A stretch of 20,917 bases of DNA from Rhizophagus sp. LPA8_4_AMF (GCA_021464525.1 JADRCO010001255.1:1-20917); one strand, 5' to 3'. Counted from the stretch's first letter, positions 1-10,224 are shown. Notes: generated from the letters alone by a model not told the origin. Translations and numbers: made by a program.

Positions 1-187
1 GAAATAATTTATATTTAAAAAGTAATACAAGTTTTAAAGTTTACAAGTTATATGTCAACTATCAAATGATTGACTGTTGTTATAGTTGGCTACTAAAATT
101 TAGGGTGTCACAAAAATTTAGGGTTAAGGTATAGATTAGCGCATATGTTGTATACCCCACTATACGTTAAGAACGTCTAATCAAATT

Positions 188-324
188 CCATATTTTGTGG
201 TATATAAATACCCCTTTTTTTGCACTTAATACCGGCCAAGATTCTCATAATTCTGGCCAAAATCACCATAATTCTGGCCAGAAGTACTTATTTTTAAGGA
301 GTCCTTACTAACCACAAAATATGG
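188..324. repeat. 14 bp inverted repeat enclosing 21 bp tandem units
   Basis: The arm CCATATTTTGTGGT at 188-201 is perfectly inverted at 311-324. Between the arms lie two 21 bp direct units starting GGCCAA (234-254 and 255-275) and a partial third at 276-282. This could be a small non-autonomous element or a chance structure in AT-rich DNA. A similar core, TAATGCCGGCCAAAATTA, recurs near 1287. Confidence 0.45.
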
Positions 325-664
325 TAGTAATAAAAAAATTATAGTAAATATAAAAATATACATACATTTTTTAAGAATATTGTATATATTACTAATATTA
401 TCATTAGTATTATTAGTACCTTCATTTATAATAATTTATAATACTTGCTAAAGTATTGAATAAAGGCTTAGAAATACTATAATAATTAACCAGGGTTACT
501 TTAACATCTACATATGATTTATATGTAATTTTTAAATTTAAAAATTCAAAATTATTATGTAATTATCTTATACTAAATAAATAAGGAGTAATAATTAAAT
601 GTATTGCTCCTTATATTGTATTTTTTTGCTTTTTGTTAGTTGTTTTTTTAGTTGTTTAAATCTG

Positions 665-770
665 AAGCGGTATTGTCTTTAATAATCAAAGTGCAGTGCG
701 AATTTGCCTGCTAAATTTCTAAGCAAAATTCTTACGCACTGCACTTTGATTATTAAAGACAATACTGCTT
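665..770. repeat. Long hairpin, MITE-like
   Basis: A 36 bp arm at 665-700 is repeated in inverted orientation at 735-770 with one mismatch, around a 34 nt loop whose edges (AATTTGC and GCAAAATT) can extend the pairing. The arms are far more complex in sequence than the surrounding A/T tracts, so this is not a low-complexity artefact. The shape fits a foldback or MITE-type element. No coding capacity and no clear target-site duplication were found. Confidence 0.7.
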
Positions 771-1002
771 TAGCCACTAAGAACACTGGTTGGCATTACA
801 AATATCTGACCAACATTAAGTAATTTTGGTGATTTCCCAATATCACATGTTATTTAACGGATGAAATAACACCTACAGTGATTTTAACCCCGGTTAAATT
901 AGCAAACCTAAAACAAATTATCCTAAACTCCAATAGAGTTATTTGACTTGAAAAAAGTTACATCCGGATAACAATAAATTATAAAATTGCCAACTTAAAA
1001 AA

Positions 1003-1040
1003 AATCCCAAATCCAAAATCCCAAATCCCAAATCCTAAAT
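1003..1040. repeat. AAATCCC heptamer tract
   Basis: About five imperfect tandem copies of a 7 bp unit (AAATCCC, with one AAATCCA variant). It resembles the inverse complement of the GGATTTA heptamer array at 8499-8543 upstream of the phosphatase gene. It is probably simple-sequence DNA; the unit differs from the common fungal telomere repeat TTAGGG. Confidence 0.55.
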
Positions 1041-1238
1041 TATTGAATTTTAGCAACATGAGTTAATTTATTACAGATAATTGGAATAAATTTTAGGGTA
1101 ATTAAGATTACTTTAGTATAAAATAAACTTTAAAAATTTTTTTTTTATGAAATAAAACAAAATTAATTTTAAATCTAATTTTATAAAAATATATTATTTT
1201 TCATATTTTCATATTTTCAAGTAATTTTATAAAGAGTA

Positions 1239-1428
1239 AATTTATTCATCGCCCATAGCGGCATCGGCTCTGGACAAAATTACGTAATGCCGGCCAAAAT
1301 TAATACATGTGACATTTAAAAAATGTGAAGAATAAATTTTTTACAACAAAAAATTTGTTTCCAGAATACATATAAAAAATGGGGGTGTGGTACGGGCGAC
1401 AAAAGGTAGCGCGTGTGATGAATAAATT
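1239..1428. repeat. Possible short TIR element
   Basis: AATTTATTCATC at 1239-1250 is perfectly inverted at 1417-1428. The ~190 bp segment is locally GC-richer than its flanks (CGCCCATAGCGG on the left, GGGCGAC and GTAGCGCG on the right). It also contains an internal ACATTT/AAATGT hairpin. This is consistent with a small non-autonomous DNA element bordered by TA, but the inverted repeats are short and AT-rich, so chance is possible. Confidence 0.35.
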
Positions 1429-1466
1429 ATTTCTTTTATAATACATACAGTGAGGATTTACATAAA

Positions 1467-1626
1467 ATCATCGTTTATTATTTGCTGAAAACATATTATA
1501 CATTTAATTAAATATATGAATCTACTAAACATCAAATTATTATTTGTTGAAAACAGACAGGGTTATAAAATCAGCTTGACAAGCTGCCAATATTATACAT
1601 TTAAATTATATATTATATGAATCTAC
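1467..1626. repeat. Imperfect direct duplication with insertion
   Basis: The segment 1467-1524 is repeated at about 1531-1626; both share a TTATTATTTG(C/T)TGAAAAC core and an ATTATACATTTAA...ATATGAATCTAC end. The second copy carries an extra stretch of about 36 bp that includes a 15 bp palindrome, CAGCTTGACAAGCTG (1572-1586). Confidence 0.6.
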
Positions 1627-4600
1627 AATAAAATTACTTGGAAAAAAGTTAATACTGTATATAGATTTCATTAGAATTTCCTTCTTTCTAGGTTCAAACA
1701 TTGACAAAGATTGATGTGTCTAAAAATATAATAATTAATAATCGTATATGTAAGTCAAAATAAGATTTTATAAATTAACAAAAATGGTAATATAAACACG
1801 TGAAGGGACGGCATAATTCCTTCGTTTTGCATCGGACAATGAATAAAAGTAATTTATTTGTTTATTAAAAAATACTTATAAATTTATGAAATGTAACGTC
1901 AAATATTATTTAGAAAATTGGTTAATTAAACAGTAAATTACTAGAGGTAAATTACTATTAATTTAGTAAAATGCATGAAGATTTTAGAAATATTCATTTA
2001 TCAATGATAATTTGATAATTTTAATATTACATTATATTACATTTTATGGATTCCAAAAGTTGTGAATATTAACATATGACGCATACCCTATATTTGGACT
2101 TAACGAGTAAAAGTTATAAATTTAACAAATGTTGTAAAACAAAACATCCAATTAATTTAATTAATTTTGTACGAAAAACACGCACACGAATTAAATGCAA
2201 GTCACGTGATGGACAAAAGCTCAAAAAAATAAACCTTTTATAAAAATGCGTATAATATTAACAGTTTAGGTTTTTAAATAAAATATTGAATGAGTACATT
2301 CATTTCTGTCAAAATAAGAAGATCGCTGTGGCTAAAGTAGAAATTGAAATAAAATGTAAAAGTTCAATTGACATTAACAAATAATGATACAATTGATACA
2401 AAGACAAGGGAGAACTTGATTAGGAAAGAATAAATTTTTAACAAAGAAATTTTATTTTTACCAAATAATTTAAATTAAACAAAGGAAGTAAAACGGTAAG
2501 AGAGTAAAAGAGTATAAGACATATGAGACATGTGAGACATGATATTTAATGTCATAATACAATACATTGCACTGTTAAAAATTTTCCGGGGACCGACAAT
2601 TAATAATGTAAGTATAAATATGTAAAGAATGAGACTTGGAGACAAAAACTGACAAAAACAACGAAATTCTTTATACGATTAAAACGCAACCAATTAAATA
2701 TTAAGGCGCAGCGAGAAACAAAGAACTTTCTTTGTAAAAATAATTATGGAAATTATTGAAACTATGAAAATTAATGTAGAACAAATAAAACAATACGATA
2801 TAATACGATATGATACAAGGAAATATGATATATATATATATATATATATAATACATATAATACGATATTATATACAGTAAGAAAATCCGTATACGAATCC
2901 ATCTACGTCATCATCATCTCTTTGTTTAAAAAACAAGATTAAAACAGAATTGATGTACAAGTATCAGTCGTCAGATCTCAAAATTTTACGATACAATCAT
3001 CAACATTATCAATTACGCCCTAATATAATAAAATTTACACATTTATTCACTTTATTTAGTTCACATAAATATGAAAAATTTTACGAGATCAAAAAGACGA
3101 AAAAAAAAAAAAAAAAATATAATTTTTTTTTTGCCACAATTTAAATTTGCGCCATTTTTACATTTAATAATTTTCTTCAAGACGAATCGAATGGGGGTAA
3201 AATCAACCTTCACAACCAAACTTATAAAAGTAATGTGATACAAAAGAAAATACTCGCTTTTTTTTAGTCCAATAAGGATTAGTGACATTTGTATTACTTA
3301 ATGTACTTAACAGACCCTTTACCCACTCACAGGTTACACACTTGATACACGAAAATTATCCGAATAATATCCTTAAAAATGTTTTCGGAATTTCTTTTCT
3401 TTTTATAGGATAATTAAAGTCAACCTTAAAAGAATTTTATATCGAAAAGATTTTAATACCGGGAAATTTTTTACCCAAAATCCGATGAATGGTAAAAATT
3501 TTAAAATGGGTTACACCAATGCGTCGTAAAATTAACAAATGAAGATCCATTCCAACAATGGAAGACAACACATATGTTGTAATCAACGTGGAGAAAAATT
3601 TTATTTCTCTTTTAGTTCTATTAAAAAATATGAATTTGATTGATTGTTAATTAAAAAATTACAACATTCAAAACATTTATAATTGGTATTAATTCTTTTT
3701 TGTTAAACAGTATGAATTAACAAGTTTAATTAAAGGATTTTGCTCAAAATTTGTGATAATAATAATAATAAAATATATTATTATTACATATGCATATTTA
3801 TATATATTTATTATATACACATATTTATATATATTTATTATTATATATATATATATATATATATTTTTAAATATTTAATATTTAATATATTGCATCTTAT
3901 GACTCTCACAAAGTTATATTTGTTTATACAACATATTTCCTTTATTAGTAATAGATTTAAAGACTTTTCTACAAATTTTGAAGTGAATTATTGAAATAAA
4001 CTTGTAACGGGATCAGCATTTTTAATTTGCATTTTTTGCATTTGATTTTTTTTTTCATCATCAAATTTAAACAATGCATGCTTTCCATATTCGGGTAACA
4101 GTAATTTAAAACAAGGAATGATTTGTTGGATATTTTTAACCGTTTAGTTTAAATTCGATCATTACAAAGAAATATTATAAAATGTATATTAACTCTTTAT
4201 TTCCCTTTTTTTTTTCTTTTGATGAATTAAAATTTTTTCTATGCGCTCTAAAAAAATTTTAATTTATATATTTCATATATATTTAATGTCTTTGTTGTAT
4301 ATATTATATATATATTAAATCAAACTTTATTTATTGCTTTTTTGAGAATTGAAATAAAAATAAAAAAAAAAGAGATTTCTTCAATTATAGTTTAGTCATA
4401 ATTAATTTAGGTGTTTCGAATTTTTTTTTACGCTTATTTAGCCTTCTGTTGTTCATTCATTTCATTTTTTTTCTCTTTTATCTTCATTCTTTTTCAAAAG
4501 AAAAAAAAAAAAGGTTATTTTTTTTGGACAGTCGTTGATTCGACTGGTTCAAGAAAGAATTTTAAAGTTTTAAATTATCACGATTCTTTACTTTTAATTT

Positions 4601-5024
4601 ATTTCCTTGGTTCTCCGACATTTCTCATTATTTTATACTCCTCCCTTTTATAAAACCTTTTTTTTTCTTTTTTTACTTTTGAACCTTTTTTTTATTAAAA
4701 AAAAAAAAGAAAAAAATACCATTTTTAAAAGTTATCTAATAATAATAATAATAATAATAATATAATAATACATTATATAACTTCTTCTTCTTTAAAGGCC
4801 GGGCGCTTAGAAAAAAAAAAGATAACTTTATACAATTCCTACTCAACATTATCATACAACAATCATTATTTATTAACTTGTCGGGGATTCCAATTATAAT
4901 CTTTCATTTTTAAATCCTTTTTAACGACGACATCTTTAACGAACGAGAGAACAAAATTCTCTAAAAAAAAAAAGCAACTCCATTATACTCTCAACAATAT
5001 ATATATATATATATGATATAAAAG

Positions 5025-6823
5025 ATGGGTGATTTAATGTACACTATTTCGACAGGGTTTGCTATAATACTTTGTATTATACCAGGAATCTTTCATTTAC
5101 AAACCAGAAATTATGGTGCTATCTTTATGACTATGTGGGTCTTAATTGCAAATTTTATAACTTTCGTGAATTCAGTGTTATGGCCTGATTATGAAATTTT
5201 GGAAGATAAGGCGGAAATTTGGTGTTTTATTGCTTCCCCTCTTTATCTTGCTTCTGGTTTTGGTCTCTTGGGTTCTGCTACTTGTACTATTTATACTATG
5301 TACTCTTACGTTGCTTCTCCCATTATTTTGACTGTACAAGTTAAAAAACGTCAGGCTTTAATAGCTTTTGTAATCACTGTGGTAATCCCTTTTATTCTCA
5401 CCGGTTTAAGTTATATAGTTCAAACTGCTAAATATAGTATACGTCCTATTCTTGGATGTGCCAATGTACATCAACAAAATTGGTTCTTCTTCGTCGTGAA
5501 TAATATGTGGCCTCCAATAATAGCTATAGTTGGATGTTATTATGCTGGTATGTATTATGTCAGGTATTAATGTTGTATATTTTATTCTTTCATTCGTTCG
5601 TGTATTAATCATAATCTTTTTTTTTCAAAGGTTTAACATCTTACGCTATTATCAAAAAACGTATCGAAATTAAATCCCTTTTGGCTTATAATGAATCTGG
5701 GATAAATACTTCTTATTATTATCGACTGGTCCTTTTCTGTGTAACTTACCTCATATTTGCTTTACCTGCCGCTCTTCTTAATACCTTCTCAAATCTTTTG
5801 GAAGGTTTCGTCCCTTTTGATATGAATGAGAGAAATTTTAAATCTATTACTAGATTTCCGGGTGAAAATCATGGTGTAACTTTTGTTGATTATGCAAAAC
5901 CTCTTGCCGGTTTTATTTTATTCATTTTCTTTGGAACTGGTCAAGAAGCTGTCTTAACTTATAAAAGATGGCTTGTTGCTGCAAAGTTGGATAAAATTTT
6001 CTGTTGCTTATTTACCTCAAATAATGATCAATCAAGAAATAATTCTAATATTAATAATAGTAATGTTGGAACTCTTAGAACTTATCAAGGTCAATTAAGT
6101 TTTGGAAAACAATCTGTACCTAGAACTCCAAGATCTCCAAGATCTCCAAGACATCATCATTCTCTTTCAAATGATTCTTCAAAGATAATTACTCCCCCAC
6201 CAAAGGTTATGATTGATAAAGAAAAGAAATTTGGCTTTAAAAATATTTTATTTTTGACAGGTCATCGTACTCCAAGTGAACAAGCTGCTCTTGATCTCAC
6301 TTCAGGTTTAAGAATGAATATTGATGGTATAGATACTCGAACTGCTGTTATAAATGAAGTTGATGAAGATTTACATGAAAGACCTGCTCCCGCTTATCAT
6401 CATCGAGGAATTCAAGAAACTTTAGAAACTGATGTTAATAATGATGATTTCGGAATAAATCGTTATGTTGAGGATGATGTCAATGATGATTTTGATACAA
6501 ACCGTTACGTTGAAGGAGATGATGATTTGGCCTTAGAATATTCCACACCATTACAATCACAGCCTCAAATGAGTTTTGGTGGTGGAAGTGTTAGTCATAT
6601 TAATCATTTGTTAGCCGTTTATGATGAAACCGTTCCAACCATTAATGTTACTCCTTCCTCACCATTACCACATCAACAATCATATGCTATGGTAAGAGTA
6701 CATCCCACAGACACGTTCGTAGCAAATGGCATAGATGACGTTATAGAGGAATATAGTCCCAATAGAGATATTGGAAATCAAAGCCAAAGGAGTTCTTATT
6801 CCGAAACCGGAATTGCCCTATAA
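5025..6823 (+). CDS. STE3-like pheromone receptor (7TM GPCR)
   Basis: Two exons, 5025-5547 and 5631-6823, are joined across an 83 bp intron (donor GTATGT, acceptor CAAAG); the split codon gives Gly175. The product is 571 residues. Seven hydrophobic spans lie at roughly 5-25, 32-53, 69-93, 111-132, 153-182, 207-228 and 265-285. Features typical of the STE3 family (Pfam STE3) include HLQTRNYGAIFMTMW (24-38), FVNSVLWPD (47-55), IWC (65-67), YIVQ...YSI (130-139), GC (144-145), WPP (162-164), and a Lys/Arg-rich loop before span 6 ending in YYRL. Family members sense lipopeptide mating pheromones at the plasma membrane and signal through a heterotrimeric G protein to a MAP kinase cascade. The usual WCD of the family is WCF here. 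The ~285 residue cytoplasmic tail has an Arg-Ser-Pro run (TPRSPRSPR), a His patch, and acidic Asn/Asp-rich stretches, so it is a likely phosphorylation region. The start has a close alternative at Met5. The neighbours give no mating-locus context. Family assignment is strong; ligand and role are inferred. Confidence 0.87.
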
Positions 6824-7182
6824 CAAATAAAAAAGAAAAAAAAAAAAAAAAAAAAATAGAAAAAGAAATTTTTTTTTTTTTTTAATGTAATTTTAGTAAA
6901 TTATATAAAAAAATCAATCATAAAATAGAATAAATAATATAGAGAAGATTATTTTAATTAAAAAAAAAATTAAATAAATAAAATTTTTTTTTTGAATATA
7001 ATATAAAAGTACATATTATGTAATATATATTATATTAATATTATAAAATAAATATATTTTTCGCGTTTTTTTTTCACAATAAATGTGGCAATGTACATAC
7101 AATATTTTCGTTTTCGTTTTGATTGAGAGATTGAAAAAAGTTTCTTTCGGAATTTTGATCACTAGTGAAATTTGTTCGAATC

Positions 7183-7363
7183 AGGTATATAATAAAAGTC
7201 CATTTTGCGCAAGTATACATTTTGCGCAGGTTGTTATACATTTTGCGCAGGGTATATATTAAAAGTACATTTTGCGTACGTATATAATAAAAAGTACATT
7301 TGCGCAGGTATGTAATAAAAGTACATTTACGCAGGTATAAAAGTACATTTTTTACGCTAAGGT
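7183..7363. repeat. Minisatellite with CATTTTGCGC core
   Basis: Seven degenerate tandem units share the core (AGTA)CATTTTGCGCAGGTATA; cores begin near 7201, 7218, 7239, 7268, 7298, 7323 and 7345. Early units are ~18-21 bp and later ones ~22-30 bp because of an AATAAAA insert. It lies about 360 bp beyond the stop of the receptor gene. No coding or RNA function is evident. Confidence 0.8.
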
Positions 7364-8008
7364 ATTAATGATATGCTTGACACATACGGCGTACCGCGTA
7401 AGAAATCTTTCATAAAAAAAAGGCATTCTCAATATTGCGCCTCATAAATTTTCTAAATTTGTTATATAAAGGGTTTTCCTTGTCAACCTAGTTATAGAAG
7501 AATATGATTGGTCAAAAATAAATGAGTGCAAAAAAGTCATTATGTCATTTTTGTAGCACGTCATATAAATAAAGTTTATAATAAAGTTTTGTAATAGTTA
7601 AATAGTTAGTTTTTATCTTTATTGAGGACGTATGATACATATGATTTTTGAAATTTTTTGAAAGGTGTTTTTTATCCTTTTATTATGGTAAATTTTTTTT
7701 TTTTTTTTTTTTTTTGAATAATTCCAACTATGTACAATAATTTTTTTTTTTCTACCCATTTCTAAACTTTTTCTAAACTATTCTATAACAATCTAAACCA
7801 AATTTTCGTATATTTTCAAAAAATTTTTTTTTTTATATTATAACTATATAAATAAAATAAATAGGGTCATTATTAATACATCAAAATGTTTCTCGTGTAA
7901 CATATGCGAGTCCAATAAAAAAACAAGATTATAACAAGATTTTTTTTAATGTTTAAAAGAACAAAGAAAAATTTTTATGTACGAGGATAAATATATTTTT
8001 ATTGAAAA

Positions 8009-8009
8009 T

Positions 8010-8054
<45 letters not shown>
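8009..8054. repeat. T21A25 homopolymer palindrome
   Basis: About 21 consecutive T are followed directly by about 25 A, giving a perfect self-complementary tract of more than 40 bp. Such tracts exclude nucleosomes and are prone to length error in assembly, so the exact length should not be trusted. Confidence 0.75.
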
Positions 8055-8498
8055 TTTACGCAAAAAATATTTATATATATAAAATAAGAGAAGATTTTTT
8101 TTTTTTTTTTTTTTATCATTTTTTTTATTAAATATTTTAAATATTTTATTATTATTGTTGTTGTTGTTTTTTTATATTATATTTATTTTTTTTTTTATCA
8201 TTTTTTTTTTCTCCCCTTCGATATAAAGAACCTTTTATTTATATATATATATACACATATATACATAGACGAGTTCCCTTTATCGAATAAAACGCACAAT
8301 TAGATATTGGTGAAAAATATAATAAAAAAAAAAAAATATATATATATATAAAATAATTGTTTTAGATGAATTCTCATTCGTTTTACTTTTTTGTTTTTTG
8401 ACGTTCTTTTTCCTTGTTTCTTTCCTTGTTCCTTTTTTTTAGTGTATCGGAGACGAGGTATCACTATCGTTCAACAATATATATTTTTTTTTCTTAGA

Positions 8499-8543
8499 GG
8501 ATTTAGGATTTAGGATTTAAGATTTAGGATTTAGGATTTAGGA
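8499..8543 (+). repeat. GGATTTA heptamer array in phosphatase leader
   Basis: Six tandem 7 bp units (GGATTTA, one of them AGATTTA) plus a partial seventh lie 60-105 bp before the phosphatase ATG. They fall in the presumed promoter or 5' UTR. The inverse-complement type of heptamer is present near 1003-1040. Confidence 0.75.
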
Positions 8544-8604
8544 GATTTATAATCTAAGAATCAAATTTAACGTAATCATTAACGTGAAATCCCTCTAAAA
8601 AAAC

Positions 8605-9912
8605 ATGCATCAACAAGAAAACTTTTCAAGCAGTAATATAGTTGAAAGTGAATCAAATACCAAAACTGATTCTACTACTAATTTAATAGTTTCTGAAAAT
8701 GTTTATGAAACATCATCACTCCCTTTGCCGATAACAAACGAGAATAATTCAGATGATGAACAGAAATTAAACGAAAATTCATTAACAACAACAACGTTAC
8801 CAACACAACAACAAGATAATTTGGTAAATTTATCCGGTTGGAACGTTGTTGCTTCATGGAAAAAAGAAAATTTTCAAATGAACGAACATCAAAATGCTTA
8901 TTTAGATAATATGTTTGCCTCTGAAATTTTTCCTAGAGTTTATTTGGGAACGTAAGTTTAGTTTAAAATATTTTGATTATATAATGATTTTTCAAAGAAA
9001 AACTAATTTAATTTTTAATTAGTCAAATGGCAGCTAATGATAAAACCTGGTTAGAAGATCATCATATCACTCACATTCTCTCCATTTCCGAAGGAAGCAA
9101 TCCATCTTATCCAGAGGTATTTTATTAAATATAATTGAAGTATAATTGAAATATAATATAATAGATTTATAATTAACTTATCGATTTTTATTAAAAGTCT
9201 TATACGTATAAAGTAATTCCCATTCGCGATTATACCTCTCAAAATATAATTACTCATTTTGATACTACACATAAATTTATTCAAATGGCTTTACAAGAAG
9301 AAAAAAATAGTATTCTCGTCCATTGGTAAAAAATATTCCGTCTTTTTCTAAAAAAAATGTCTTAATTTAAATTTCTAACTTTAATAACTTTATTATATTA
9401 GTCAAGCCGGAATTTCTCGAAGCGCAACAGGTAATTCTAAAAAATATATGTATAATATGTATGTAAATATATTTTTTATTTATTTTTATTTTTATTTTTT
9501 TAGTTATGATCGCTTATATCATGAAAACTCGCAAGATGTCATATGACGACGCGTTTGATCTTGTTCAGTTAAAACGTCCCGTAATCTGGTAAGATACGAT
9601 ATTTTTACGATATTTTACGATATTTTACGATGGTTTACGATGGTTTACGATGTTTTTTTTTTATTTATTTATAATTTTTTTTTCACATAGTCCGAATTTG
9701 GGATTTAGACAACAATTACAGTTGTACGAATCATTGGGATGTCAAAATTTGAAGTCCAATCCGAAATATTGGAGATTTCTAGTTAAAAAATGGGGAGACA
9801 GATTATTATTGTAAGTTTTATTAATTTATTATATAGTATTTCTTTTAACCAGTTTATAATTATTAATATGATTTTTAATTTTTTTTTTTAATGTAGACCG
9901 TTATACACTTAG
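8605..9912 (+). CDS. Dual-specificity protein phosphatase
   Basis: Seven exons: 8605-8951, 9023-9116, 9198-9325, 9402-9430, 9504-9588, 9691-9810 and 9897-9912. Introns are 71-102 bp with GTAAGT/GTATTT/GTAATT-like donors and TAG/AAG acceptors. The joined frame gives 272 residues, including a 29 nt exon and a 16 nt final exon. Residues 1-~105 are a Ser/Thr/Asn/Gln-rich, probably disordered extension. The catalytic domain begins near FPRVYLGT (about 109-116). AANDKTWLEDHHITHIL follows, then Asp158 (general-acid candidate), the P-loop HCQAGISRSAT (189-199) with catalytic Cys190 and Arg196, and MSYDDAFDLVQLKRPVICPN, a motif conserved in this family. Such enzymes remove phosphate from Ser/Thr and Tyr, often on MAP kinases, in the cytosol or nucleus. 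The sequence is closest in style to MAPK-phosphatase-like or atypical DUSPs. There is no C-terminal zinc region of the Yvh1/DUSP12 type, because the protein ends soon after the catalytic domain. The substrate is unknown. Exon 4 encodes most of the catalytic loop, so a gene finder that misses it would lose the active site. Confidence 0.92.
9589..9652 (+). repeat. TTTACGAT tandem repeat inside phosphatase intron 5
   Basis: Intron 5 (9589-9690) starts with GTAAGATACGATA and then repeats an 11 bp unit of the type TTTACGATATT/TTTACGATGGT about five times before the polypyrimidine tract. It makes this the longest intron of the gene (102 bp). Confidence 0.75.
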
Positions 9913-10224
9913 ATTAATCATCAGTATAGAAAACGATCATTACAACGTAAATGTTTATCATTACTATTTTGAATTTAAAAAAACTAAAACTAAAATAGTC
10001 TTAAAAAAATATACATTTACACTCATTTTGTACATATTAAATATTATAGTAATTTATATCACTTCATATATACGGTATTTTTTTTTTTTTATAGTAAATT
10101 ATAAATATCCCACATTCTTTTTTTTTCATATATCACTTTTTTTTTTTTTGTAAAAAATTGTTACCCTATCTATATATACAGTATATAAATTTCCGGTATA
10201 TATATATATATATGTATACATATA

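Larger units (their letters stand above)
1..5024. other. Gene-free AT-rich spacer
   Basis: No open frame here has recognisable protein character; the few short ones are low-complexity translations of A/T runs. The stretch contains homopolymer and dinucleotide tracts (TA runs near 2830-2850 and 3845-3865, an AAT microsatellite near 4735-4762), the hairpin at 665-770 and several small repeats listed separately. The last ~250 bp before 5025 (pyrimidine-rich with A runs, a GC patch near 4798-4806 and a TA run just before the ATG) are the likely promoter and 5' leader of the receptor gene, but no specific factor site could be recognised. Confidence 0.7.
6824..8604. other. Spacer between receptor and phosphatase genes
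   Basis: No gene was seen. The first ~250 bp are A/T homopolymers that probably hold the 3' UTR and poly(A) signals of the receptor gene (AATAAA-like at 6826). The remainder holds the minisatellite at 7183-7363, many long T tracts, a T21A25 tract at 8009-8054, and the probable promoter and leader of the phosphatase gene (pyrimidine-rich, 8380-8604). Confidence 0.7.

Noticed and set aside
2950-3288. Opposed short open frames
   Set aside because: Both run through A/T homopolymers (poly-Lys or poly-Phe) and have no domain or splice support.
3740-3994. 84 residue Tyr/Ile frame
   Set aside because: Translation of TAT/ATA microsatellite; not protein-like.
4411-4653. 80 residue Phe/Leu-rich frame just before the receptor
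   Set aside because: Looks like a membrane protein only because of T-rich tracts; there is no family motif and it sits in the probable promoter.
5548-5570. Alternative donor CAG|GTATTA at 5564 for the receptor intron
   Set aside because: It would leave two bases instead of one and break the frame into exon 2; the GTATGT donor at 5548 keeps phase and yields the conserved YYAGLTSY junction.
5406-5612. Minus-strand open frame of 68 residues
   Set aside because: Antisense shadow of receptor exon 1 running into its intron.
7170-7185. GTTCGAATC, like a tRNA B box
   Set aside because: No A box, acceptor stem or cloverleaf could be drawn around it.
9051-9284. Minus-strand open frame of 77 residues
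   Set aside because: Overlaps phosphatase exons 2 and 3 and the intron between; low-complexity Ile/Tyr-rich translation.
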